Assembly: GCF_029975155.1 (NCBI RefSeq)
Contig: NZ_JARKPQ010000311.1
Coordinates: 1 to 44,383, forward strand
From: Propionicimonas sp.
GTDB taxonomy: Bacteria > Actinomycetota > Actinomycetes > Propionibacteriales > Propionibacteriaceae
Direction of reading: 5' to 3'
Length of the DNA: 44,383 nt
This document shows positions 7,894 through 16,184 of the stretch, in pieces. The notes under the pieces were generated by a model. The model searched no databases. It saw only the letters and a program-made list of their open reading frames with translations, and was not told the origin of the DNA. The first letter of the stretch is position 1, and each line of letters starts with the position of its first letter. A program made the translations under genes and the position numbers.

Positions 7894-7937
7894 GGCACTT
7901 TCGTCGGGTTCGGCCGACGCCGCGTCCCGGCTAGCTT
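7894..7937 (+). promoter_or_regulatory. Putative regulated promoter of the small secreted peptide gene
   Basis: GGCACTTT (7894-7901), also present in the kinase/bacteriocin control region, is followed by the inverted repeat CGTCGG...CCGACG (7902-7918). A -10-like TAGCTT lies at 7932-7937, about 50 nt before the ATG, and no good -35 is present, which fits an activator-dependent promoter. Confidence 0.4.
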
Positions 7938-7988
7938 CTGGTGCCAGCCCGCACAGACGCGGATGCGACCGAACCCTGGGAGGACCAC

Positions 7989-8156
7989 ATGAAGCCCGTC
8001 ACCATGATCATGACGCTCGCCGCCACCGTCGTGCTGGCGCTACCCGCTGCCCCGGCGTCCGCCGCCCCGGTGACCGCGGCTTCGGTGTCACCGAACAGCC
8101 CGGCCTACTGCCTGGTGTTCCCGATCCTGCCGCAGTGCCGGTACCTCCTGAACTGA
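7989..8156 (+). CDS. Small secreted two-cysteine peptide, candidate inducer or bacteriocin
   Basis: A 55-aa product. A basic start and hydrophobic core end in the signal-peptidase I site ASA-AP (after residue 25), leaving about 30 residues with two cysteines eight residues apart (YCLVFPILPQCRYLLN). A single disulfide loop is likely. GGGAGGA lies 5 nt before the ATG at 7989; a longer open frame from 7941 lacks such a site. The gene follows the two-component system after 118 nt with its own promoter-like region. No known family is recognised. It could be the secreted signal sensed by the kinase, a second small antimicrobial peptide or a cofactor; these are guesses from position and size. Confidence 0.6.
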   Translation: MKPVTMIMTLAATVVLALPAAPASAAPVTAASVSPNSPAYCLVFPILPQCRYLLN

Positions 8157-8191
8157 CCGGCGGCCGTCCCGGTTGTCCTGTCCGAGGTGGC

Positions 8192-9796
8192 TCATGGGAA
8201 GAGCGGTTCGTCTGGGGCGCACCTCGTGATCGAAGGTTTGCCCGGCGAGGTTAGGAAGCGGGCGACGGCGGCGCTCGCACAGTTCGATCTGTCGAGCACG
8301 GCATGCCCCCAGGTGTGCACGACGGTGAGAAGCCAGCCGTTAGTGCTGGCTCGTGCGGTCGCTTTAGCCCCGGCGAGTCCCGTAACGGGGTCATGCTCGG
8401 CAGCGAGCACCAAGAGCGGGATGTTGGTGCCCCGGCTCGTCACCAACTGGGCCAGGGCACGATTGGCCGGACGCCACCCCGCGCATGCGGACAGGCTTGA
8501 CGTCCAGTACATGCCGAAGCCCGGATACCGACGTTCAGCTGTGGTTGCGTCGGCGATCATCGCCCGGCGCGTCTGCGGTTCCGCCGTCTCCGAACAGATG
8601 ATGCCGTCGACCAGCGCCACGCGGTCGGACATGTCGACTCGCGGCACGCCGGCAACAAGCGCTGGTCGGCGCGCCAGACTGCTCAGCACGGCCGGGTCGA
8701 CTCGCTGTGGGAGTTGTCGCCGCGACTGTTCGGGGTTGGCCAGGTCTGCCAACGCGACGATCTGCGAAAACATCAGCTGATAATCGTCAACCCCGTACTC
8801 GTTGAAGTGGTACAGCAGGTTGATGATCGTGTTCTCCAAGGCGGAAAGGTCGAAGGTTCCATAGCCATCGATTTCCAGCGACCGCTTCCGCAAGTAGTCC
8901 ATGAGGAAGGTGTACCTCTCCCTGATTTCGGCGCTCTGCGGGCAGCGCTCGGCACCGATCTTTTCGCAACGCACGAGGGCGGTCCAGAAGGCGTCGGACG
9001 AGGCCTCCGGAGTACCAAGACGCGTCCACAAGGTCGATGTGGACCTGAAGGTCGCCGTGGTGAAGGCTCGAACATCGACAGCACCGTCAAAGACGAGAGA
9101 GCGCACAGTTGGTCCGAACAGATGGGCATACGCGAGACCGAGAATGGCTCCGTAGGAGATCCCGTAGTAGCTGGCTCGGGCTTCGCCTAGGGCTGCTCGG
9201 ACGGCATCGAGATCGCGGGCATTGTCGACTGTGCCCAGATGGGTCAGCAGCCGCCCGGAACTCAGGCAGCTCGACCGGAGCCAGGGGTCGAGGACCGACA
9301 TCTGCTCCTTGAGTTGCGCGCGGTTCGCCGGCATGACCGTGTAGCTGACGCCAGGAGGCTCGCCCTGGGCGCAGGTGAGTCGGGCTGAGTCCCCCACCCC
9401 ACGCGGATCGACGGCAACGATGTCGAACCGCGCAGCGAGCTCCGCCCCCGCTCCATCAACGAATCCTTGAAGGCTCCCCGTTGCTGACAGGCCGGGTCCC
9501 CCGGGGTTGTAGAACAGCAAGCCGATCCGATCGGCCGTGGGTCCGGTCGCCCGGTAGCGCTTCACGGACAGGACGATCCGGTCGCCGCTCGGCCGGGCGT
9601 GGTCGAGCGGCACGCTGATCCCCGCGCAATCAGAGCGAGCGTCGTCGGCGCAGGCACGCCACTGGATCGGATCGGGTCCAGCAGCAGGAGCTGGTGTTGC
9701 GACCGCGGGGGCGAGGACCCCGCTGATCGCCAGCAGCGTGGCGCCCAACACCGACAACAGGGACCGACGCAGTGCCCTGGAGCTGGATCGGTACAC
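8192..9796 (-). CDS. Secreted alpha/beta-hydrolase peptidase (tripeptidyl aminopeptidase-like)
   Basis: A 534-aa protein with an N-terminal export signal (basic start, hydrophobic 12-32, then ATPAPAAG). The oxyanion segment NPGGPG (97-102), nucleophile motif GISYG with Ser214, Asp in LAAEHDPVTG and a late His in HTWGHAV complete a Ser-Asp-His triad. Length and layout fit the proline-iminopeptidase/tripeptidyl-aminopeptidase group common in actinobacteria. It is the last gene of the radical-SAM peptide cluster and starts 1 nt from the preceding SdpI-like gene, so it may trim the exported peptide outside the cell. A housekeeping scavenging peptidase captured by the operon is the alternative. 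Confidence 0.8.
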   Translation of the reverse strand: MYRSSSRALRRSLLSVLGATLLAISGVLAPAVATPAPAAGPDPIQWRACADDARSDCAGISVPLDHARPSGDRIVLSVKRYRATGPTADRIGLLFYNPGGPGLSATGSLQGFVDGAGAELAARFDIVAVDPRGVGDSARLTCAQGEPPGVSYTVMPANRAQLKEQMSVLDPWLRSSCLSSGRLLTHLGTVDNARDLDAVRAALGEARASYYGISYGAILGLAYAHLFGPTVRSLVFDGAVDVRAFTTATFRSTSTLWTRLGTPEASSDAFWTALVRCEKIGAERCPQSAEIRERYTFLMDYLRKRSLEIDGYGTFDLSALENTIINLLYHFNEYGVDDYQLMFSQIVALADLANPEQSRRQLPQRVDPAVLSSLARRPALVAGVPRVDMSDRVALVDGIICSETAEPQTRRAMIADATTAERRYPGFGMYWTSSLSACAGWRPANRALAQLVTSRGTNIPLLVLAAEHDPVTGLAGAKATARASTNGWLLTVVHTWGHAVLDRSNCASAAVARFLTSPGKPSITRCAPDEPLFP

Positions 9797-9797
9797 G

Positions 9798-10181
9798 TCA
9801 ACCCACTCGTCCGGACGGCGACACGCTCTTCGCCGCCTTTGCCGCTGCGCCGGTGGCGACCAGGATCCACGCGAGCCCCGCGATCGCGAGGACCCACTGG
9901 ATGCCAGCGATCAGGACGGGCGCCTGGCTGACGAAGAGCATCGCGATCACCGCGGGCGGCAGGAGTGCGATGGACCCCATCCTGACGTGGTAAAGGGCTG
10001 CCCTGTGGCCCGCGATCCACGCCTCGTCGGATTCCATCAGCGATGGGATCCTGATTCCGGACCAGGCGTTCCGGCGTGCCACCGGGCGGCTTCCGAGGAT
10101 GCAGACCACGGAGAATGCCGCCCAGTCGACGAGCAGCAGAAGAAACCCGATGATGGCGATGACCGTGTAGTCCATGATCAT
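9798..10181 (-). CDS. SdpI/YhfL-like membrane protein, candidate immunity protein
   Basis: A 127-aa protein with four hydrophobic segments. The loop RNAWSGIRIPSLMESDEAW, followed by IAGHRAA, closely follows the SdpI-family pattern (N.. .GIRTP..m.s.e.W...H). In Bacillus, SdpI is the immunity protein and signal receptor for the SdpC toxin. Here it lies between the ABC exporter and the secreted peptidase of a RiPP cluster, which fits self-protection. Two starts are possible: ATG at 10181, overlapping the ABC stop as ATGA, and ATG at 10175, better spaced from GAAGGGA. Similarity is from memory of the motif. Confidence 0.65.
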   Translation of the reverse strand: MIMDYTVIAIIGFLLLLVDWAAFSVVCILGSRPVARRNAWSGIRIPSLMESDEAWIAGHRAALYHVRMGSIALLPPAVIAMLFVSQAPVLIAGIQWVLAIAGLAWILVATGAAAKAAKSVSPSGRVG

Positions 10182-11968
10182 TCCCTTCTGTTGTGCGATG
10201 ACCGCCGGGCGTCGAATGTCCCGGCGAGTAGGGGGTGAGAGCCGGACCCATTCGACTCCTGAGGGACGGCACTGGAGCAGGTCAGGCAGCCCGACTCGAG
10301 CGATAGCTGCCGGTCTGCATATCGCAGGATCTCGGCATCGTGGGAGATCAGCACGGTTGTCGCGGACCTCTTGCCGTGGCGCAACAGGTGACCGAGCGCA
10401 GCAACGGCGCCCCGATCTGCGGCTGACGTGGGTTCATCGAGAATCAACACCGACCCTCCGTGGTAGAGGGCCCGGGCCAGGGCGATCCGCTGCCACTCCC
10501 CGATGGACAGTTCGGATCCACCGAACTCCCGTCCCAGGGGAGCGTCCAGCCCGTCCGCGAGAGAGCGGATCCGTGGCTCCAGCCCGATCTCGTCCAGAAT
10601 CGCCCAGAGGCGAGAGTCGTCCACTGAGTCCTTCGCTTGGCAGGCCGTGATGTTGTCCCGCACCGTCCCCACGAACTGCACCTGCTGCTGGAACAGGGCG
10701 CTGCAGCTGCCCGGCGCGAATTGCCCGTCCGCGAGCGCGAGTTCGCGTCCGTTGATCAGGATTCGGCCGCGATCGGGATGATAGACGCCGAGGAGGAGCT
10801 TCATCACCGTGGACTTGCCTGAGCCGTTCGGCCCGGCCAAGCCCACCACCTCTCCCGGAGCGATCTCGAAGCTGAGCCCCTGGATGGTCGGCGATTCCTC
10901 GCTGGGGTAGGTGAACCAGACGTCCTCGAACGCGATGCCCGGCGGCTCAGGAATGGACGGGCCCACGGCGGGGTCGCGGGCTCCGGGCGTGTCGAGGAAC
11001 CCGAACAGGTCACCGAGCCGGAAGCGATGGCTGTACAGGCCCGCGGCCCCGGCGAACAGCTGCTGGCAGACACCTTGCACCGCCGCCGCTCCAACCATGA
11101 AGCCGGCGAACCAACCGACGTTGGCCGCGTCGAGGGACCGGAAGATCGCGAGCAGGTAGGCTGCCGCGGTCATCCCGGCCGCGACCCCGACGAGAAGCAT
11201 GCTGGCGAGCCACCGGCGTCGGAGCACGATGGTGTCCTGGCGCATGAAAGCCGCCAGTTCGCGGGTGAACACGGCGAAGAGCCGACGGTCCACCGCCAGC
11301 AGCCGGATCTCCGGTAGCCAGAGCCGGTCCGAGAGAAGTTCGCGCACGTACTCGGCGAATCGAACCCGATCGACGCGGCCCACTTCGATCTGCCACCCGA
11401 TCTGGCTGTAGAAGAGGCTCCCCAGCAGTGCTGGTACCGGGGCCGCGACCACGAGCAGCGCAATGAAGGGATCCCAACTGATCATCAGACCCGACAGCGT
11501 GACCAGCGACACGAGACTGCCCAGGACGCCCACCGTGTCGGTGAGAACGGGTCCGGCAGCGCTGGCCAGCGAGTCCGACGCCAGCTGTTGGAAGTCCCGG
11601 ATCGACGGCGACTCCAGCTGCGAAAGGCTGAGATCTGCGCACTTCTGCGTCAGCTGCAGCCGCAGTCGTCGGATCAGGTCGAGCTGGATCCGGTTCACCA
11701 GATAGGTCGACACCAGTGAGAGGAGCGGGCCAACTGTCGCGACCAGGACCAGGGTGATGCCCAGGCGGCTGGCCTCGGCGGCAGCACCCGGATCGGCCGT
11801 CATGATGGCCGTGGACACCGCTGAGACGGCGAGCCCGGTCAGGCTCACCACCAGGGGTGGTGTCAGAGCTCCCAGGGCAGAGGTGGTCAGCACGGCAACG
11901 AGGCCACGCTTGTGCCCCCGGGCCGACTCTGCGAGGACCCGGACGAGTGGGTGCGCCGAGATGGTCAT
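10178..11968 (-). CDS. ABC exporter, fused membrane and ATPase domains
   Basis: A 596-aa half-transporter. A six-helix membrane domain occupies about residues 20-310. The ATPase domain follows, with Walker A GPNGSGKST (379-387), signature LSIGE (487-491), Walker B VLILDEP (507-513) and H-loop His543. There is no N-terminal C39 peptidase domain, so leader removal must be done by another protein. The start at 11968 (MTISAHPLV) is chosen as the first methionine before the membrane domain; the open frame extends further upstream into the methyltransferase gene without support. It is most likely the exporter of the radical-SAM-modified peptide. Confidence 0.88.
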   Translation of the reverse strand: MTISAHPLVRVLAESARGHKRGLVAVLTTSALGALTPPLVVSLTGLAVSAVSTAIMTADPGAAAEASRLGITLVLVATVGPLLSLVSTYLVNRIQLDLIRRLRLQLTQKCADLSLSQLESPSIRDFQQLASDSLASAAGPVLTDTVGVLGSLVSLVTLSGLMISWDPFIALLVVAAPVPALLGSLFYSQIGWQIEVGRVDRVRFAEYVRELLSDRLWLPEIRLLAVDRRLFAVFTRELAAFMRQDTIVLRRRWLASMLLVGVAAGMTAAAYLLAIFRSLDAANVGWFAGFMVGAAAVQGVCQQLFAGAAGLYSHRFRLGDLFGFLDTPGARDPAVGPSIPEPPGIAFEDVWFTYPSEESPTIQGLSFEIAPGEVVGLAGPNGSGKSTVMKLLLGVYHPDRGRILINGRELALADGQFAPGSCSALFQQQVQFVGTVRDNITACQAKDSVDDSRLWAILDEIGLEPRIRSLADGLDAPLGREFGGSELSIGEWQRIALARALYHGGSVLILDEPTSAADRGAVAALGHLLRHGKRSATTVLISHDAEILRYADRQLSLESGCLTCSSAVPQESNGSGSHPLLAGTFDARRSSHNRRE

Positions 11969-11979
11969 CGAGGTTCCGC

Positions 11980-13110
11980 TCAATCGGTGTTCATGGTCGC
12001 TAGGTACCATCCACCGGCTGACTCGTCGGGGGACGACCGGGCCAGACTGGCGACGGCGACACCAGGGGTGTGGAGACCGACGCGCAGGTAGTAGAAGACC
12101 ACCTCGTCGGCACCGGCGGCGCGATAGCCCACCGAAAGCTCCTCCGCGAGCGCGGCGTGCGCCGTGGCGCCCGCACCCCGCCCCTCGGTAGCAAGAATGG
12201 TCCATGCCATCCCCCGGCACCACGCACCCTCGGGGTTCGTGCTGACCCGGCCGGCGATGGTCATCTGAACATGCAGACCGTGCTCACCGGCGATCTCCCT
12301 CAGTCGCGGAAGCCCGAGCACTTCCCCCTTCGACGCCAGGGTCACGCCCAGGGTCTGGGCCACGCCGGTCGGCGACAGCACTCCAGCCAGACCGGAGAGG
12401 ATGCGCCACGTGACGTCCATGCCGTCGGGTCCCCCATTCCCGACGAATCCGTAGGCCAGCCCGTCGGGGACGGGAACGAGCGGGGGGTTGGCGGCGACTA
12501 GGTCGAAGCGTTCGCCCGGCAGGATCGGCGCGTAGAGGTCGCCCAGCCGCGGCTCGTAGTCATCGTCCAGACCGTTGAGCCTCGCGTTGAGCATCGACAG
12601 GCTGACCGCCATCGGGTTGATCTCGACAGCGGTCACCGAGGCTCGGCGTTGGGCGGCGACGAGACCGATGATCCCGGGGCCGCTGCACAGGTCGAGCACA
12701 GGCCCTCTCGGCACCCCCAGGCGGTTGATCAGGGCGAGCGAGTCCGGTCCGAAGTAGAGCGTCTGGCCCGCGGACGGCATCTCGGAGAGGTACCACAGCC
12801 CCTCCACCCGGGTCAGGGTCAGGCCCGCGAGACTCGCCGAATCCCCAGTCATCGAGCAGAAGCCGGCATCACAGAGCGGGCCAAGTCCGTCGACCACCTC
12901 CGCCGGAAGCTCAGCCAGGGGAACAACTCCCCCCAGGACGAACAGCCGCAGCAGCCGCTTCAGCGGCGGGCTCGCACAACCCAGGAGCCCGAATCGACAC
13001 TGGCTGGGAGTACGCCGTCCGCTGGGCAGGCTCTCGATGAGCTCCGCCAGCCCGAGTCGTTCGAGGCTGTCGGCGAGCGGGAGTCGGCCGGTCATCGTGG
13101 ACGCGTTCAT
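11980..13110 (-). CDS. HemK/PrmC-like class I SAM methyltransferase
   Basis: A 376-aa protein. The SAM-binding motif I VLDLCSGPGIIGL is at 138-150, the acidic ribose-binding strand is VTAVEINPMA, and the catalytic NPPL motif is at 208-211. NPPL/NPPY is typical of enzymes that methylate planar amide or amine nitrogens, such as PrmC acting on Gln. About 100 N-terminal residues precede the fold. The gene overlaps the upstream radical SAM gene by 4 nt and is 11 nt from the ABC gene, so it belongs to the cluster. Asn/Gln side chains of the putative precursor are plausible substrates; that is an inference. Confidence 0.75.
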   Translation of the reverse strand: MNASTMTGRLPLADSLERLGLAELIESLPSGRRTPSQCRFGLLGCASPPLKRLLRLFVLGGVVPLAELPAEVVDGLGPLCDAGFCSMTGDSASLAGLTLTRVEGLWYLSEMPSAGQTLYFGPDSLALINRLGVPRGPVLDLCSGPGIIGLVAAQRRASVTAVEINPMAVSLSMLNARLNGLDDDYEPRLGDLYAPILPGERFDLVAANPPLVPVPDGLAYGFVGNGGPDGMDVTWRILSGLAGVLSPTGVAQTLGVTLASKGEVLGLPRLREIAGEHGLHVQMTIAGRVSTNPEGAWCRGMAWTILATEGRGAGATAHAALAEELSVGYRAAGADEVVFYYLRVGLHTPGVAVASLARSSPDESAGGWYLATMNTD

Positions 13111-14240
13111 CGTGCGAGACCGGACGGGACGAGATCGGATCCCGCGGGCTCGCTGGCGGTGCCCTGCCTCGCGAGTGTCTCCTCCCGCAGGCGTGCTTCC
13201 ACGTCGGCGACGATCCGGTCCTCGACCGTGGCGAGGGCTGCCAGCGCACGCGGGTTCAGGGTGACGTCCTCACAGATCTCACAGATGTGGCAGTAGAACG
13301 ACCGCTTCCTGACGCCTGGATCGACGGCCCTCGCGAGGTTGAGCAGGTACCTTGGCCCCAGCGCGCGGATCGCGCGCAGGATCGTCCGGTCGAAACCTCG
13401 CTCCATCAGGCTGGCGAAGCTGTCGTCGGTGATACTCCCCAGGGTGAGCACAGGGTTCCCGTGGAGCCGGATGCCGCAGCAGGCGCCCATCTCCTTGGTC
13501 GAATCGATCACGACCACGTTCATCACCTCCATGCAGCGGAAGTCCTGCTTGTCCAGGAGGGGATCCGGGATCACCAGGTCGTCTCGCATGCGCCGCGCGC
13601 GGCCGACCCGGGAGTAGCCGTGACTCGAGACCTCGTAGACCGTGCCATCCGCGGCGGGGGCCGGCCCTTCGGCACGGGAACTCACCTCTTGCGGGACGAT
13701 CTCGATGTCCGGATCGATGTGCGTGCGGATCCACTCTGCACCCACCCGGCTCTTCGGACCTTCGGCGACGGCCAGAACGACTGCCGAGAACCCGGAACTC
13801 CTGGCGGCGCGGTACGCGTGGGCGACGTTCTCCGGGGGAACCCAGACTGAGTGGTAATCGTCCATGCTGAAGTTGATCTCGTCCAGCCCGGCCTCACGAA
13901 GTTGCCGGATCATCTGCCGCGCATTGTGGTCATCAGTTGCCCAACAGGCGTTGGTCACGATCCGGGTGAGTGCACCGTCCATGCTCACCGCAGCGATTGC
14001 GTCGAAGAGTTCCTCGCCCAGGAGGGTGGGCTCTCCACCCGTGAACACCACGACGTGGATGTCGAGGACTTCCTTCGCCTGTCGATAGGCAGTCAGGATA
14101 TCCTTCGCCGTCAGCATGCCCTCTTCGCTGGGCCCGGAACAGGCGAGGCAGTGCCCGCAGCGGGCGGAACACTTGTTCGTGACGGAAAAGGTCAGCAGCC
14201 CGCGGCTCGCGCCCCATTCCACTCGGTCGTATCTCATCAT
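13107..14240 (-). CDS. Radical SAM enzyme with SPASM-like C-terminus
   Basis: A protein of about 377 aa. The radical SAM cluster motif NKCSARCGHC (CX3CX2C, near residues 24-31) is followed by the SAM-binding GGEP motif in VFTGGEPTL. The C-terminal third holds extra cysteines (CMEVM..., GACCG, FYCHICEIC), suggesting auxiliary iron-sulfur clusters as in peptide-modifying SPASM/Twitch enzymes. Tandem starts GTG-ATG-ATG occur at 14243-14237; AGGA upstream favours an ATG. It lies 6 nt from the preceding radical SAM gene and overlaps the methyltransferase gene by 4 nt. Likely action: carbon-centred modification of the cluster's peptide. Confidence 0.82.
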   Translation of the reverse strand: MMRYDRVEWGASRGLLTFSVTNKCSARCGHCLACSGPSEEGMLTAKDILTAYRQAKEVLDIHVVVFTGGEPTLLGEELFDAIAAVSMDGALTRIVTNACWATDDHNARQMIRQLREAGLDEINFSMDDYHSVWVPPENVAHAYRAARSSGFSAVVLAVAEGPKSRVGAEWIRTHIDPDIEIVPQEVSSRAEGPAPAADGTVYEVSSHGYSRVGRARRMRDDLVIPDPLLDKQDFRCMEVMNVVVIDSTKEMGACCGIRLHGNPVLTLGSITDDSFASLMERGFDRTILRAIRALGPRYLLNLARAVDPGVRKRSFYCHICEICEDVTLNPRALAALATVEDRIVADVEARLREETLARQGTASEPAGSDLVPSGLAR

Positions 14241-14246
14241 CACTTC

Positions 14247-16136
14247 CTATGATCTTGTGCCTACGTTGACCTCTTGGCGCGGCCAATCCGCGTCCCGCTC
14301 TGTCTCGGCTGAGAACGGCAGAGCCAGACTCAGGAGTCTCGGTCCGTCCGCAATCAGTAACTGACGATCGACCAGATCAGCGACGATGTGGTCCAGTCGG
14401 TCGAGAGCCATACCCAGGCGACGGGCGATCAGTGGTCGTGAGCCGATCTCCTCGCAGGAAAGCAGGATCTCGATCTCAGCGGGGTCGGAAATGACCTCCA
14501 TCGAGAGCGCGCCACTCGCCTCGCTGCGCGTGATCACGAGCGCACCTTCCCCGGCGTGGTACCCGAGCACCTCCCGATTGACCCTGCCATGAAGATATGA
14601 AATGTAATCTTCGAGCTTCAGGAGTTCGTTCTGATATTCGATGTCATCCCAGGTTCCGCTCCGATAGGCGGCTTGGGCTTCCAGGGCCAGCACCACGTCC
14701 GGTGGGACCTGGTAGATCCACTCACTCGCTGAGAACGGCCGCACGTCGTGCAGGCCGTAGCGGCCCGGAGAGCACCAGTAGGGCGAGCCACGAAGGAGAG
14801 CGAGACGGTTGATCTGGGTGGGCGGGTCGAGATGACCGATCTTGTCGAGCACAGCTCGAACCGCCGCGAGGTCGGCCGCGGTCTCGCCCGGTGATCCGGC
14901 GAGGATCGGGTAGCGGACCGCGATGCCGTAGCACTGCGCCCACTTCAGGAGGTTGACCTGCTGAAGAGCGGTCGCGCCCTTGTTCATCAGGGTCAGGGAG
15001 TGTGTGCTGAACGACTCGATGCCCGGCTGTATCTCGGCAACCCCGGCGCTTGCCAGACGAGCCAGGGATCGCCGGCCCAGAGTTGACTTGACTTCGTAGA
15101 ACAGATGCCAGCCGCGGGTGCTGTTCGCCATCGCAAGCTGGTGGAGGTACTCGCCAAGGTCTTGGTGGGGCATGATCGAATCGGTCAACAGAATGGCGTC
15201 CGGGGAGTACCGGTCCCAGAGCGTCGTGAGTTCGCTCACGGCCTTTCCCACGCTCTTCTGGCGGTACGGGCGGGAGACTGAGTCCACGCCGCAGAAGAGA
15301 CACTGGTGTTTCTCGCCCCACCAGCAACTCCTCGAGGTCTCCGCGAGCAGGGTGACGCTCTGGTGCGCTGCCGCGCTCGCCCTTCGCTGCTCCAGGAACG
15401 ACGTGTACTGCGGCTCCGGGAGCGCGGTGAAGGTCGCGGACACGGCCGGCTCAGGACCGTGGACGAATTCCGCTCCGCGGCGCACGTGGCTGCCGGGAAT
15501 GCGCTCGGCGGCCGTCCAGCCCGATCCAGCCGAGCGCAGGAACTGCGGCCACGTGTCCTCCACCTCTCCCTCGAGAACGCCGTCGAACTCGGGGAAGACG
15601 GTCAGGAAGGCCGGGCCCATTTCTCCGTCCAGGGCAGAGCCGCCGGCCAGGATCAGTCCCTGGTACTGCGCGGATCGCAGGCTCTTCGCGATCGCCGCGC
15701 TCGGCATCTTCTGGAGGTCGGACGCAATGGAGAACGCGACGATTTCGGGGTGGGAATCGCCAAGTATTTCCCGAACGGCCCGTTGCGTGATCTCACGGGC
15801 CGCAATGATCGCCCGCAGATACAGTTTCGCAATGGTAGCGGGTTTGCCCATGCGTGCGACCTTGCGCTGACCTTCAATGAGCACCTGGTCGTCGAGAAGT
15901 CGCCTGACGAGTTCCTCCACGTAGTCGGTGACCGCCAGGTCGGGGCGATAGATCGGGGTGAACACGCCCGGTGCGCCAGCGGTATCCGCAAACGATGGAT
16001 CAATGGAACCCAACAGGCACGCATAGTAGACGCTGGTCGGATGTCCGGCCTGGCGACTGATGGTGGCTACCTGCTCCGCGCCGAGCGATGGCCAGTCCTG
16101 CCGGGTGAACGGAGGGACGACGACCGTGATGTTCAT
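14247..16136 (-). CDS. RiPP maturation radical SAM protein (paralog 1)
   Basis: A 629-aa protein. An N-terminal Rossmann-like region with a GGSAL loop resembles a cobalamin-binding domain, but the DxHxxG cobalamin motif is not seen. The core carries the unusual cluster motif SCWWGEKHQCLFC (CX7CX2C; C271, C279, C282 with this start), followed by YEVKSTL and IQPGIESFSTHSL. These are hallmarks of the family named RiPP maturation radical SAM protein 1, found beside NHLP-type precursors. I prefer ATG 16136 because the paralog aligns from there; a GTG at 16178 would add 14 residues. A C-terminal domain of about 110 residues may bind the leader. Confidence 0.85.
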   Translation of the reverse strand: MNITVVVPPFTRQDWPSLGAEQVATISRQAGHPTSVYYACLLGSIDPSFADTAGAPGVFTPIYRPDLAVTDYVEELVRRLLDDQVLIEGQRKVARMGKPATIAKLYLRAIIAAREITQRAVREILGDSHPEIVAFSIASDLQKMPSAAIAKSLRSAQYQGLILAGGSALDGEMGPAFLTVFPEFDGVLEGEVEDTWPQFLRSAGSGWTAAERIPGSHVRRGAEFVHGPEPAVSATFTALPEPQYTSFLEQRRASAAAHQSVTLLAETSRSCWWGEKHQCLFCGVDSVSRPYRQKSVGKAVSELTTLWDRYSPDAILLTDSIMPHQDLGEYLHQLAMANSTRGWHLFYEVKSTLGRRSLARLASAGVAEIQPGIESFSTHSLTLMNKGATALQQVNLLKWAQCYGIAVRYPILAGSPGETAADLAAVRAVLDKIGHLDPPTQINRLALLRGSPYWCSPGRYGLHDVRPFSASEWIYQVPPDVVLALEAQAAYRSGTWDDIEYQNELLKLEDYISYLHGRVNREVLGYHAGEGALVITRSEASGALSMEVISDPAEIEILLSCEEIGSRPLIARRLGMALDRLDHIVADLVDRQLLIADGPRLLSLALPFSAETERDADWPRQEVNVGTRS

Positions 16137-16184
16137 CGTCGGTCCATGGCTTGGCCGAACGGGCCGTTCAGGAAACACATGGCG

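Noticed and set aside
7989..8156. Lasso peptide or lanthipeptide precursor
   Set aside because: A Sec signal peptide ends in a clean signal-peptidase site, and no lasso cyclase, B1/B2 protease or lanthionine synthetase gene exists in the window.
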